Under the pieces are notes generated by a model, which saw only the letters and a program-made list of their open reading frames with translations, ran no database searches and was not told the origin of the DNA. Below are positions 8,530 to 17,531 of a stretch of 64,000 nt of DNA, piece after piece; the first letter of the stretch is position 1; every line of letters starts with the position of its first letter. Location: NCBI GenBank assembly GCA_028768545.1, contig CP054838.1, positions 3,335,001-3,399,000 of the forward strand, read 5' to 3'. This DNA is from Desulfobacter sp. (GTDB taxonomy: Bacteria > Desulfobacterota > Desulfobacteria > Desulfobacterales > Desulfobacteraceae). The position numbers and the translations under genes are program-made.

Positions 8530-8647
8530 GGCAAATCAAGTTTGGGCCCATTGGACTTGTTTTATCATCCAAATTCATACTGGAACAGATGAAAAACCCA
8601 TTGCGGCACCAGGATTCATCCAGAACAAAAGACTTTGTATATCAGCC

Positions 8648-8995
8648 TTACCCGGTCATAAGCGTATCTGTCATCTGGGTTTTGATACTCTGCTTGTCTC
8701 CGGCCAAATGGCGTCTTTGTTTATCCTTATATTTTCGAATCTGAAGCCGGACCTTATCAGAAAGGGTGTCAATGGCTGAATACATGTTATTTTCAACCGT
8801 TTCCCTTGCGTGAATCTTGATTTTATCACAGGCCAAATTCATTTCTGCAATATAGGTTAATTTTTCCACAGAAAGAACAATATGGACATCAGCGGAATGA
8901 TCAAGCATTTTGTCCAATTTTTCAAATTTTTCGTGAATGTGGGATTTAAGGGCGTCTGACGACTCAATGTTCTTAAACGTAATAGAAATTTGCAT
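8648..8995 (-). CDS. hpf: Ribosome hibernation promoting factor (HPF/RaiA family)
   Basis: 115 residues starting MQISITFKN. This ATG at 8995 is preceded by an excellent Shine-Dalgarno (GAGGAGGTCCC), so upstream in-frame codons are not used. The S30AE/HPF fold is recognisable from the beta-alpha-beta pattern (FKNIESSDALKSHIHEKFEKL, then VHIVLSVEK) and the basic C-terminal end (RKYKDKQRRH). Short-type HPF binds the 30S subunit and helps form inactive 100S ribosomes in stationary phase. It lies convergent to the exporter gene. The usual rpoN/PTS neighbours are not present. Confidence 0.85.
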   Translation of the reverse strand: MQISITFKNIESSDALKSHIHEKFEKLDKMLDHSADVHIVLSVEKLTYIAEMNLACDKIKIHARETVENNMYSAIDTLSDKVRLQIRKYKDKQRRHLAGDKQSIKTQMTDTLMTG

Positions 8996-9233
8996 GGGAC
9001 CTCCTCTGTTTATACTGAGGTTATGCTCTAAAATAACACAGACCCAGGCCCTGATCAATGGTACAAAATTTCTTTTCCGATCAAGCCTGCAATTTTTTTC
9101 ACCTAAAAAAAAAGGGGATCACCTGGGACCTGCTGCCCCAAGGCTGCATAAAAAAACAAAATCGCCCAGTGCCGTCTTGAAATGCTATGAAAAAACAGGG
9201 CAAAAAAATACCCACAGGTTTAAAATCATAAAA

Positions 9234-9284
9234 CCCCTGTTTTCCGTCACTGAGAAAGAATCTCGTATGGACGGAAAACAGGGG
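9234..9284. repeat. 15-bp perfect inverted repeat with 21-base loop
   Basis: CCCCTGTTTTCCGTC at 9234-9248 pairs with its exact complement at 9270-9284. The loop itself contains GAGA/TCTC. Read on the minus strand the hairpin ends in TTTT, so it could be a second terminator behind the tRNA terminator; the long loop is unusual for that. Confidence 0.6.
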
Positions 9285-9298
9285 CCTTGTATAAATAC

Positions 9299-9323
9299 AA
9301 AAGCCTTGCTGGGCAAGGCTTTT
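9299..9323 (-). terminator. Terminator of tRNA-fMet
   Basis: An 11-bp stem (AAAAGCCTTGC / GCAAGGCTTTT) with a three-base loop, nine bases beyond the 3' end of the minus-strand tRNA and followed in that direction by a T-rich stretch. Classic intrinsic terminator. Confidence 0.8.
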
Positions 9324-9331
9324 ATTTTTAG

Positions 9332-9408
<77 letters not shown>

Positions 9409-9467
9409 ACAACGAAGCGTAATATAGCCCAGAGACCTTACCAAGTCAAGGACTATTTTCACAAAAT

Positions 9468-10433
9468 TCAAATATTGGAGTCCATGGCCTGTTTTAATTC
9501 ATCAACTGAAGGGGTGGCGGTTCCCACCTTGGCCACCACAATACCGGCCGCTGCATTGGCTGTCATGGCAGCAGCGGCAAATCCGGCCCCGGCGGCCAGG
9601 CCCAGACCCAAAAGCGAAATCACAGTATCTCCGGCACCTGAGACATCAAAGACCTGACGGGCTTTAGAAGCGATGGTCTGTGAAGGGCACCCCCTTTCAA
9701 ACAACACCATTCCGTCTTTTCCGCAGGTAATGAGCAGCCGTTCAAGCGAGGCCAGGTCCATGATCTTTTGGGCAGCCGTTTCCAGGTCATCCAGGGTAAG
9801 AATCTCCATATTGGCGGCCAGGGCAGCCTCCTTTTTATTGGGAGTCAGCACAGAGACCTTATGGTATTTGGAAAAATCCAGGGATTTGGGATCTGCCAGG
9901 GTAAGGACCCCATGCTTGCGGGCAAGGGCAACGGTGCGGGCAACAAGTTCCCTGGTGACCAGCCCCTTGTCATAATCTGAAATAATGATCAGGTCCACCT
10001 GGCGGATATGGGACTCAATAATGTCCACCAGTTTTTCCAGGGTGTGGGATTTAATTCTCTGCTTGATTTCCTTATCAATGCGGATCACCTGCTGATTGGA
10101 GGCAATGACCCGGGTTTTTCTGGTGGTGGGCCGATCCTTCTCGCTGACAATGCCCGAGGTTTCCACCCCGAGATCCTTAAGCTTTTTAAAGATCATCTGC
10201 CCCGCCTTGCCGGTTCCGGCCGTGCCAATGGCAAAGACCTTTGCCCCCATAGCCACCAGATTATTGATCACATTGCCCGCCCCTCCCAGGGTCTGACTCT
10301 CTTTTTCAACAGCCACCACCGGCACTGGAGCTTCCGGTGAAATCCGTTCCACACAGCCCCATAAATACTCATCAATCATCAGATCCCCGATCACAAGGGC
10401 GCGAAGATCTTTAAACCGGTCAATATCCATCAT
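9468..10433 (-). CDS. rfaE1: D-glycero-beta-D-manno-heptose-7-phosphate kinase
   Basis: PfkB/ribokinase-family kinase of about 321 residues, equal to the N-terminal half of HldE. Recognisable pieces are ALVIGDLMIDEYLWG, ISPEAPVPVV (diagnostic of RfaE domain I), TLGGAGNV, LTPNKKEA and the anion-hole motif FDVSGAGDTVISLLGL near the C-terminus. It phosphorylates heptose-7-phosphate at C1 for ADP-heptose synthesis (LPS inner core). The nucleotidyltransferase half is absent, so a separate hldE2/rfaE2 is expected elsewhere. The ATG at 10433 overlaps the stop of the upstream thrH (TGATG), so they are coupled. Confidence 0.9.
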   Translation of the reverse strand: MMDIDRFKDLRALVIGDLMIDEYLWGCVERISPEAPVPVVAVEKESQTLGGAGNVINNLVAMGAKVFAIGTAGTGKAGQMIFKKLKDLGVETSGIVSEKDRPTTRKTRVIASNQQVIRIDKEIKQRIKSHTLEKLVDIIESHIRQVDLIIISDYDKGLVTRELVARTVALARKHGVLTLADPKSLDFSKYHKVSVLTPNKKEAALAANMEILTLDDLETAAQKIMDLASLERLLITCGKDGMVLFERGCPSQTIASKARQVFDVSGAGDTVISLLGLGLAAGAGFAAAAMTANAAAGIVVAKVGTATPSVDELKQAMDSNI

Positions 10434-11038
10434 CAATCTTCCAATACCCTTGTAATCATGGATTTTAACTCATCATAGGAATGGGTAATGGGAATCTTTG
10501 GAAAATCCACACCAATGGATTCAGGGGGTTTAAAAAAAAAACCATGGTCAGCCGCCTGGATCATACCGGTATCATTATAGGAGTCCCCAAAGGCAATAAC
10601 CTCATAGTTAAGACTTTGGAGGGCTTTGACAGCCCTTGTTTTCTGATTGTCTATCCTGAGATTATAATCTTTAATTTTGCCTTGGGAATCCACGGTCAGA
10701 TTATGACAGAGCAGGGCCGGAGACCCGAGCTTGGACATCAAAGGGCCTGCAAATTCTTCAAAGGTATCTGAAAGGATAATAATCTGGGCCCTGCTCCTGA
10801 TCCAGTCCAGCATCTTTTTTGCCCCGTCCAAAGGATCCAGGGTGGCGATCACCTCCTGAATATCTTTGAGGGTGAGATTGTGCGCCTCCAGTATGGAAAG
10901 GCGTTTGGTCATAAGTAGATCATAATCGCTGATATCCCTTGTGGTCAGCTTGAGTTCCTCTATTCCTGTTTTCAGGGCCACATTGGCCCAGATTTCCGGC
11001 AGAAATACCCCTTCCAGATCAGCAACTAGTATTTTCAT
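10433..11038 (-). CDS. thrH: HAD phosphatase/phosphotransferase, ThrH family
   Basis: About 201 residues starting MKILVADLEGVFLPE at the ATG at 11038, behind a GGGAG ribosome site. HAD motifs: DLEG (motif I, nucleophile Asp), ILSDTFEEF (motif II), and FGDSYNDTGMI (motif IV). The DLEGVFLPEIW start and overall length match ThrH of Pseudomonas, which has phosphoserine phosphatase and phosphoserine:homoserine phosphotransferase activity and can supply homoserine phosphate without ThrB. The gene lies directly downstream of homoserine dehydrogenase, which supports a role in threonine synthesis. It is coupled to rfaE1 downstream. Confidence 0.85.
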   Translation of the reverse strand: MKILVADLEGVFLPEIWANVALKTGIEELKLTTRDISDYDLLMTKRLSILEAHNLTLKDIQEVIATLDPLDGAKKMLDWIRSRAQIIILSDTFEEFAGPLMSKLGSPALLCHNLTVDSQGKIKDYNLRIDNQKTRAVKALQSLNYEVIAFGDSYNDTGMIQAADHGFFFKPPESIGVDFPKIPITHSYDELKSMITRVLED

Positions 11039-11091
11039 AATTTTGTCGTTTACTCCCAATGCTGTAATTTTACCTTTGAAAAGGCAGGATT

Positions 11092-12405
11092 TTATTCTTT
11101 TTCATCGTCTTCAATACGGATCACAATGGGATCCCCCACCACCGAATCCGATGCCCTGATAAGGGAAAGAGCAAATTGCACCCAGCGTTCCTTTGCCATA
11201 TGGGTGATCATGACCACAGGTACCTTGCCGTTGGCCTGACGCCCTTTCTGGTGAACCGACTTGATACTGATCTTATTTTCTCCCAGAATCCCTGAAATCT
11301 TGGCCAGCACCCCGGGATGATCCTGGGCTTCAAACCGTAAATAGTACCGTGTAAACAATTCCGCCATGGGCAGGATAGGAATTTTTTTAATATTGTCTTC
11401 AGGATATCCCAGGATGGGCACCCGACGCGTGGTGCCGGCAATGATGTTTCTTGCAATATCTGCAATATCAGAAAGCACGGCCGAGGCTGTGGGCATCATG
11501 CCGGCCCCGTGTCCGTAGAGCATGGTCTTGCCCGTGGCATCGGCATCAATGGCAATGGCATTCATGGAAAGGTCCACATGGGAAAGGGGATTTGATTTTA
11601 AAATCATGGTGGGATGAACCCTGGCTTCCACATGATTTTTGTGAATCTTTCCAATGGCCAGAAGCTTGATGGTGTATCCAAAATCCCTTGCAAATTCAAT
11701 ATCCTTGGGAGTGATATTCCGGATGCCTTCCACATGGATATCATCCAAATTGATCTCCATGCCGTGGGCCAAAGAATTGAGGATGGCCAGCTTATGGGCG
11801 GTATCATGGCCGTCCACATCCAAAGAGGGTTCCGCCTCTGCAAACCCGAGTTCCTGGGCAGATTTAAGGGCATCTTCAAATTCAGATCCGTCCTGGGAAA
11901 TTTTGGTCAAAATATAGTTGCAGGTGCCGTTGAGAATGGCGGACATGGAATTGATATCATTGGCCACAAGGCTTTCACGCAAGGACTTTATAATGGGCAT
12001 GCATCCTCCGCAGGAGGCTTCAAACCCAAGGTCCACCTGGTTGGTCCTGGCCGTCTTGACAAGGTCATTGCCATATCCTGCCAGCAGGGCCTTGTTTGCC
12101 GTGACCACATGTTTTTTATTCTCAAGGGCCTTGAGGGTGAGTTCCCTGGCAATGGTTTCCCCGCCAATAAGTTCAACCACAATATCAATTTCAGGATCAT
12201 TGATCACAGCCATGGCATCAGAGACCAGACGGGTGTCTTTCAAGTCCACTCCCCGGTCTGTTTCAATGTCAAGATCAGCAATGGTTTTAAGATTCAGCAA
12301 CGCGCCTATCCTGGCTTCGAGCAGCTGTTCTTTCAGTTTGAGCAAGTTGGCAACACCGGCGCCTACCACGCCATATCCCAGTATTCCAATATGGATTGTT
12401 TCCAT
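11092..12405 (-). CDS. hom: Homoserine dehydrogenase with C-terminal ACT domain
   Basis: 437 residues. N-terminal Rossmann motif GILGYGVVGAGVANLL, then IDIVVELIGG, KHVVTANKALLA, the substrate-binding part with ILNGTCNYILT and EAEPSLDVDGHDTAHKLAIL, and a C-terminal ACT domain (about 350-430, FEAQDHPGVLAKISGILGENKISIKSVHQ). It reduces aspartate semialdehyde to homoserine, and the ACT domain normally gives threonine feedback control. It is the first gene of hom-thrH-rfaE1 on the minus strand, divergent from purM. The same amino-acid branch is hit by a broken aspartokinase gene 6 kb away. Confidence 0.95.
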   Translation of the reverse strand: METIHIGILGYGVVGAGVANLLKLKEQLLEARIGALLNLKTIADLDIETDRGVDLKDTRLVSDAMAVINDPEIDIVVELIGGETIARELTLKALENKKHVVTANKALLAGYGNDLVKTARTNQVDLGFEASCGGCMPIIKSLRESLVANDINSMSAILNGTCNYILTKISQDGSEFEDALKSAQELGFAEAEPSLDVDGHDTAHKLAILNSLAHGMEINLDDIHVEGIRNITPKDIEFARDFGYTIKLLAIGKIHKNHVEARVHPTMILKSNPLSHVDLSMNAIAIDADATGKTMLYGHGAGMMPTASAVLSDIADIARNIIAGTTRRVPILGYPEDNIKKIPILPMAELFTRYYLRFEAQDHPGVLAKISGILGENKISIKSVHQKGRQANGKVPVVMITHMAKERWVQFALSLIRASDSVVGDPIVIRIEDDEKE

Positions 12406-12566
12406 GAAATTTACATCTCCGAAATAGTCAGGTTTTAAAATAAATATAGATACTCCATCTGGCTCTCCATGTCAAAAAGCTTTTGACTTTTGAAGGGTTT
12501 TGGGGGTATTATTGACGGATTTTAGATATAATTAATTCTTTTCCAGGTTCCATAAGGTGAATATAA

Positions 12567-13610
12567 ATGAATGATTCTTTGACATATGCAGATTCCGGTG
12601 TTGACATAGACAAGGCAAATCAGCTGGTAGACCGGATAAAAAACATTGCCAAATCAACGCCCAGATCCGGTGTCATAGGTGAAATCGGCGGATTTGGCGG
12701 TCTTTTTTCACTGAACTTGTCCAATACAGCCAACCCCGTGCTGGTCAGCTCAACCGATGGTGTGGGCACCAAGCTGAAAGTTGCCTTTCAGATGGATAAA
12801 CATGACACAATCGGAATTGATCTTGTGGCCATGTGCGTCAACGACATCATTGTTCAGGGAGCAAAACCCTTATTTTTCCTGGATTACCTGGCCATGGGCA
12901 CTCTGGACAACACCGTGGCGGAACAGATTATCAAAGGCATTGCCGCAGGCTGCACCCAGGCGGGCTGCGCCTTGATCGGCGGCGAAACCGCTGAGATGCC
13001 GGGGATGTACCAAGACGGAGAGTATGATCTGTCCGGTTTTTCAGTCGGCATCGTGGACAATGATAAAATCATTGACGGCTCCTATATCCGGCCCGGGCAC
13101 AAGCTCATTGGCCTTGCCTCCTCCGGTATTCACTCAAACGGATTTTCTCTGGTCAGAAAAATATTTTTTGACAAGTGCGGCTATGACGTCAACACCCGGA
13201 TTCAAGATCTGGGCACCCCCCTTGGAGAAGAACTGCTCAAGCCCACCATCATTTATGTGTCCACCATTTTAAGCCTGCTTAGAGACCTGCCGGTCCACGG
13301 TCTGGTCCATATCACAGGCGGGGGCATTGATGAAAACATCATCCGGGTCATTCCGGATGCCTGCAAGGCCGTCATTCACAAAGGGTCATGGGAGATTCCA
13401 CAGGTCTTTAAAATCCTTCAGCGAGAGGGTAATGTACCTGACACAGACATGCAAAGAACCTTTAACAACGGTATCGGAATGGTGCTGGTTGTTCCGGAAA
13501 AATCCGCCCAGGAAATCATGGACCGCTTGAATGCCATGAATGAAAAAGCCTATTTTATCGGAGAAATTCTGGCCAGGGAAAACAACGAAATTCAGACGCA
13601 GTATATCTGA
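12567..13610 (+). CDS. purM: Phosphoribosylformylglycinamidine cyclo-ligase
   Basis: 347 residues, usual PurM length. Motifs: YADSGVDIDKAN at the start, VSSTDGVGTKLKVA, DLVAMCVNDI, GAKPLFFLDY, GGETAEMPG and HITGGGIDENI. It converts FGAM to AIR with ATP in purine synthesis. It is divergent from hom across about 160 bases and is followed by tsaD after 23 bases, so the pair is probably co-transcribed. Confidence 0.96.
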   Translation: MNDSLTYADSGVDIDKANQLVDRIKNIAKSTPRSGVIGEIGGFGGLFSLNLSNTANPVLVSSTDGVGTKLKVAFQMDKHDTIGIDLVAMCVNDIIVQGAKPLFFLDYLAMGTLDNTVAEQIIKGIAAGCTQAGCALIGGETAEMPGMYQDGEYDLSGFSVGIVDNDKIIDGSYIRPGHKLIGLASSGIHSNGFSLVRKIFFDKCGYDVNTRIQDLGTPLGEELLKPTIIYVSTILSLLRDLPVHGLVHITGGGIDENIIRVIPDACKAVIHKGSWEIPQVFKILQREGNVPDTDMQRTFNNGIGMVLVVPEKSAQEIMDRLNAMNEKAYFIGEILARENNEIQTQYI

Positions 13611-13633
13611 TCACCGTTTTTTTAAGATAATCC

Positions 13634-14632
13634 ATGCTTATTCTCGGGATCGAATCCTCGTGTGATGAAACCGCGGCTGCCCTTGTGGAAAACGGCACCC
13701 AAATTCATTCTTCCGTCATTGCCACCCAGATTGACACCCATGCCAGATACGGAGGCGTGGTGCCGGAACTGGCCTCGCGCATGCACATTGAAGCCATTGA
13801 ACCTGTGGTGGATCAGGCCGTAAACCAGGCCGGCATTACCCTGGACCAGATTGACGGGGTGGCAGCCACCCAAGGCCCGGGACTCATCGGGGCCTTGCTG
13901 GTCGGTTTTTCCTTTGCAAAGGCCTTTGCCTGGGCCAGAAACCTTCCCCTGGCAGGGGTCAATCATTTGGAAGCCCATATTTACTCCCTGCTGCTTCTGG
14001 AAAAATCCCCCAAGTTCCCCTTTATTGCCCTGGTGGTCTCAGGGGGGCATACCAATATTTACCATGTATCTTCTCCCCATACATTCGAACTCATGGGTCA
14101 GACCCGGGACGATGCCGCAGGGGAAGCCTTTGACAAGGTCTCAAAAATGATGAACCTGGGCTATCCCGGAGGACCTGTGATCGAATCTTTGGCCAAAGAA
14201 AACCATAAAGAACTCATCAAATTTCCAAGGAGTATGCTGGGAAAGAACAGTTTTGACTTTAGTTTTTCAGGGTTAAAATCTGCGGTGGCACGCTATCTTC
14301 ATGATCATCCCCAAATAAAAGACTCAAACAAGAAACTTGTGGCGGCAAGCTTCCAGGCGGCCGTTATTGATGTGCTCTCCCAAAAGCTGATGAATGCGGC
14401 CCTGGCAAAAAATTGCAAACGCATCGGTATTTCAGGCGGAGTCTCTGCCAACCAGACCTTTGCCAAAACGCTTGCACACAGCGCAAAAAAAAGGGGAATT
14501 CAGGTGTATTCCCCGCCACCGGCCCTGTGCGGAGACAATGCTGCCATGATTGCGGCCCGGGGATTTACCATGCTCCAAAATAAAAAGATCTCCAGCCTGG
14601 AGCAGGATGTCTTTTCCAGGGTAAAAATTTAA
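13634..14632 (+). CDS. tsaD: tRNA threonylcarbamoyladenosine transferase TsaD
   Basis: 332 residues. It begins MLILGIESSCDETAAALVE, the diagnostic Kae1/TsaD start. The two metal-binding histidines are in the ELASRMHIEA and NHLEAHIYS segments, followed by LVVSGGHTNIY, DDAAGEAFDKV, FSFSGLKSAV, ISGGVSANQ and the CGDNAAMIA end. TsaD transfers threonylcarbamoyl to A37 of ANN-decoding tRNAs, working with TsaB and TsaE. It lies 23 bases downstream of purM. Complete and ordinary. Confidence 0.96.
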   Translation: MLILGIESSCDETAAALVENGTQIHSSVIATQIDTHARYGGVVPELASRMHIEAIEPVVDQAVNQAGITLDQIDGVAATQGPGLIGALLVGFSFAKAFAWARNLPLAGVNHLEAHIYSLLLLEKSPKFPFIALVVSGGHTNIYHVSSPHTFELMGQTRDDAAGEAFDKVSKMMNLGYPGGPVIESLAKENHKELIKFPRSMLGKNSFDFSFSGLKSAVARYLHDHPQIKDSNKKLVAASFQAAVIDVLSQKLMNAALAKNCKRIGISGGVSANQTFAKTLAHSAKKRGIQVYSPPPALCGDNAAMIAARGFTMLQNKKISSLEQDVFSRVKI

Positions 14633-14649
14633 TTGGGCTGCAACTTAAT

Positions 14650-15648
14650 TTAATCGCTTAAAAATTTTTCCTTGGCCCTGAGTATCCGCTGCACAGAGGC
14701 GTTTCCCTTTTTAAACAGATCCGAATTTGTTTCAAGTATCCCCAGGACGGCATCCCTGGCCTTTTGAATATTGGGGCCTGAATGACAGATCAGGGCAAGA
14801 TCGATCTCTGCGCTCATGATCTGACGCATACAGGTTTTGATATCATGATCAATGGCTTTCATGTCCAGATCATCTGTCATGACAAGGCCGTCATAGCCCA
14901 GTTCGTTTCTCAGCAACTCCCCGGCAATAAGAGGAGAAAGACTGGCCTGCCAGACGGGATCCAATTGGGGATAGAAAATGTGGGAGAGCATAATCCCTGC
15001 CACCTTAACATCCCGGGCCGCTTTAAAGGGCTTGATATCACTGGCCCATAACATCTGTATCTCGGCATCCAAAACAGGTAGAGAAAAATGAGAATCTTTG
15101 ACCGTCCTTCCGATTCCGGGAAAGTGCTTTGCCACGGCCATGAGGTTTTGGTCCTGAAAGGTCTGAATCATGGCGGTGCCTAATTTTGACACAAGGTCAT
15201 GATCCCCGGGAAACACCCGCTGTTTCATGATACTGTCCACCCCACGGGGGGCCACATCCATGACCGGGGCCATATTCATATTAACGCCCACATCCAGAAG
15301 CTCACGGGCAGTAATCCGGGCAAACTCCCGGGCCGCTTCAAGGGTCTTCACATGGGGGTTGCCCGGAAACTGGGTAAAAGGCTTGCCAAGCCTTGCCACC
15401 ACCCCTCCTTCCTGGTCCATTGCAATGAAAAGAGGCGGCAGACCACAGTCCAAGGCATATTGACCTGCATCAAAGCATAATTTTTTCAGCTGGTCGACAG
15501 ATTCAATATTGGATTTGAACAGGATGATCCCCCCTGCCCTGTACTCCCGGATCAGATGCTTTAATTCTGAGTTAAGAAAAAGGCCGTCAAAACCAAGCAT
15601 CAGCCTTTGACCCGCCAGTTCCTCCATGGACAAACCAGATACATTCAT
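14650..15648 (-). CDS. nagZ: Glycoside hydrolase family 3 beta-N-acetylhexosaminidase, NagZ-like
   Basis: 332 residues, the single-domain GH3 size. Motifs: AMDQEGGVVARL, NMNMAPVMDVA, AKHFPGIGRTVKDSHFSLP (the family KHFPGHGxTxxDSH motif with Ile and Arg changes), and VMTDDLDMKAID with the nucleophile Asp. It removes GlcNAc from muropeptides in cell-wall recycling. It has no clear signal peptide, consistent with a cytoplasmic enzyme. The flexible-loop His of the classic motif (FPGHG) is Ile here; the later DSH keeps the catalytic Asp/His dyad. Convergent with tsaD. Confidence 0.85.
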   Translation of the reverse strand: MNVSGLSMEELAGQRLMLGFDGLFLNSELKHLIREYRAGGIILFKSNIESVDQLKKLCFDAGQYALDCGLPPLFIAMDQEGGVVARLGKPFTQFPGNPHVKTLEAAREFARITARELLDVGVNMNMAPVMDVAPRGVDSIMKQRVFPGDHDLVSKLGTAMIQTFQDQNLMAVAKHFPGIGRTVKDSHFSLPVLDAEIQMLWASDIKPFKAARDVKVAGIMLSHIFYPQLDPVWQASLSPLIAGELLRNELGYDGLVMTDDLDMKAIDHDIKTCMRQIMSAEIDLALICHSGPNIQKARDAVLGILETNSDLFKKGNASVQRILRAKEKFLSD

Positions 15649-15664
15649 ATGATCTCTAACCGCC

Positions 15665-15928
15665 CTATGCCTTAAGATTTGCCAGGGCCTGTTTGAGTTT
15701 TTCCGTCACTTCCTGGGACAGGGTACCGGCCTGTTCAAGGGAGAGGGCCACAGAATCAAGGCCGGCTTCCCTGGCCTTGGTTGCCCAGGAGATAAAATTA
15801 TCCTTGTGGCTGTCATTGTGGTTGATCCAATGGGAAAACAGGGTCAGCAATTTTTCTTCCATGGTCATTTCACTGCCCTGGCTGTGGTCGTGGTCGTGGT
15901 CGTGGGAATGCGTGTGATCGTGTGTCAT
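15665..15928 (-). CDS. Small His-rich metal-binding protein
   Basis: 87 residues. The N-terminus is a His/Asp run (MTHDHTHSHDHDHDHS), then a compact helical domain (MEEKLLTLFSHWINHNDSHK, KAREAGLDSVALSLEQAG, VTEKLKQAL) of the small family often appended to Ni/Zn chaperones (DUF8180-like). The His run would bind Ni, Zn or Co. Its start overlaps the stop of the upstream diadenylate-cyclase-domain gene by four bases, so they are translated together. Function beyond metal binding or sensing is unknown. Confidence 0.65.
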   Translation of the reverse strand: MTHDHTHSHDHDHDHSQGSEMTMEEKLLTLFSHWINHNDSHKDNFISWATKAREAGLDSVALSLEQAGTLSQEVTEKLKQALANLKA

Positions 15929-17367
15929 ATCGTGACTCCGTTTAAATATTTGTTAAGGGTCATAATTTCAGGCATATACTGGTATACCGGCTTCCACCGG
16001 CAAAAGGCATTCAGTTCAATACCGTTGTAAATAATGGATACGGGCCTGTCTGCCGAAACCACCACCACAATCACATTTGGGGTGGCGGCTGAAAACCGCA
16101 GGGCAGAATTATACCTTGCCCCCCTGGCCATATTTTCCCAGGAAATGGTTTTCCCGTCCAAAAGACAGGCAAACCCGTCAATCCGGGTATCCGGGGTCAA
16201 GTGTACGGCCCCGTCAATACGCATAAGTGCTCCGGCAAGTTCATAATTTTTTGATTCCAAAAGGCTCAAAGGAGGATCCAAGACATGGCCGGACAGCTGG
16301 ATCGGCTCATCGTTAAGGTCTATCACCAGGGTGCACCCGTGGCGGGCATGACCGGCCCTGTGCACCAGACCCGAAACCACATTAAAAAGCGTGCTTGCAG
16401 CCTGGGTGTCCAGCTTTGAATCCAAAAGCAGTTCTTCGAGTTCAACCATCCTGGCTTCCCGTGTAGACGACTGAAAATTGCCGTCTGAAAAAGAGGCCAC
16501 CTTTTCATGGCCCATGCACAAAAAACCATAATCTCCTTTAAAATGGGCGCAGATAGCGTATTCCGGCACATCTGCATCTGTGATGCCGATAATGGTATTT
16601 CCATCGGAAACCAGTTTTCGATCCGACCGTTCAACCCCCACAAGCAATTTCCTGATATGCTTGACATTACTGATCAAAGGGCGTTCATGACGTTGAATTT
16701 TTGTCAGGAACTCAATGCTTTCAATGGTTACAGGATCGGTAAAAAACAAGGCCCCCCTGGCCCAGGACCCCTCTTCACGGGTTTTTGAAATGGTCAGGAT
16801 ATGGTTGAGAATACTGGGGATTTGAATTTTGGTATCAAACCCCAGATTACGGTTCCGATCATCCACAAGATAGTCGGCAATGGCCTGAAGACCATAATTT
16901 TTAACCACATAATCCGAAGAATTAATGGGCGTGTTATTGGAATTGTAATCGTTGGCCAGCAGTGTGGCAGCCTGTTCCAGCCATTTTTCAGTAGGTCGGA
17001 TGGAGCACATGTCTGGATGGTGCTCGGTAAACCAGATCTGATAAAAAAAGTCGCTGCAAGCACCGGCAAAGGAAATCAGCCCTGACAACGCCGGATCCTC
17101 ATTAAAGATCAAATATCCCCTTGGCTGCCTGGCGATCTTGGTTTTAATCCGCTCCCGCCATGTCTCTTCCTGGGTTAAAAACTCTTCTTCAAGCTTTGAT
17201 TCGTGCCCCCCTAAAAGGTCCTGGGGATCAAAGACCTGGATGGGGTCATCCGGGCTGTGGGCAAAAAGAAGGGCCACCCGGCTGGGATTGGAAAATTTGG
17301 ATAACCCATCAGATACCCCGTTAAGGATATTGGCAATACACAACTTTTTATAGGATTTATAATTCAT
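15925..17367 (-). CDS. Protein with divergent diadenylate cyclase (DAC) domain
   Basis: 480 residues. The last about 130 residues match a DisA_N/DAC domain: MRIDGAVHLTPDTRIDGFACLL with the catalytic DGA, then ARGARYNSALRFSA in place of the usual GTRHRAA, and IVVVVSADRPVSIIYNG as the closing strands. The N-terminal about 340 residues show no family that can be named; a central stretch (KLVSDGNTIIGITD) may be a second ligand or sensor fold. DAC domains make c-di-AMP from two ATP. The conserved Asp-Gly-Ala is kept, but the RHR triad is RYN, so activity needs proof. It is coupled to the His-rich protein downstream, suggesting metal or stress signalling (inference). Confidence 0.7.
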   Translation of the reverse strand: MNYKSYKKLCIANILNGVSDGLSKFSNPSRVALLFAHSPDDPIQVFDPQDLLGGHESKLEEEFLTQEETWRERIKTKIARQPRGYLIFNEDPALSGLISFAGACSDFFYQIWFTEHHPDMCSIRPTEKWLEQAATLLANDYNSNNTPINSSDYVVKNYGLQAIADYLVDDRNRNLGFDTKIQIPSILNHILTISKTREEGSWARGALFFTDPVTIESIEFLTKIQRHERPLISNVKHIRKLLVGVERSDRKLVSDGNTIIGITDADVPEYAICAHFKGDYGFLCMGHEKVASFSDGNFQSSTREARMVELEELLLDSKLDTQAASTLFNVVSGLVHRAGHARHGCTLVIDLNDEPIQLSGHVLDPPLSLLESKNYELAGALMRIDGAVHLTPDTRIDGFACLLDGKTISWENMARGARYNSALRFSAATPNVIVVVVSADRPVSIIYNGIELNAFCRWKPVYQYMPEIMTLNKYLNGVTI

Positions 17368-17531
17368 TCCATACCGTTTAAGTTTGCCTTAAATCTTTTA
17401 TTTGATTTATTGATACCCATGTTCCACGCTTTTTGACAAGTTTTTTTTAGGGGTATTACAGCTCAAGTATTGTAAAATAGCATAAGGATTGATATTGAAA
17501 CAGAAAAAACTATAGGAGACAAATAAAAAAA

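Noticed and set aside
11614..12438. 274-codon plus-strand open frame antisense to hom
   Set aside because: Shadow of the hom coding frame on the other strand; composition lacks protein character and hom is unambiguous.
15877..15918. Short GTGGTC-like tandem repeat
   Set aside because: It is simply the codons for the HDHDHDH tail of the His-rich protein.
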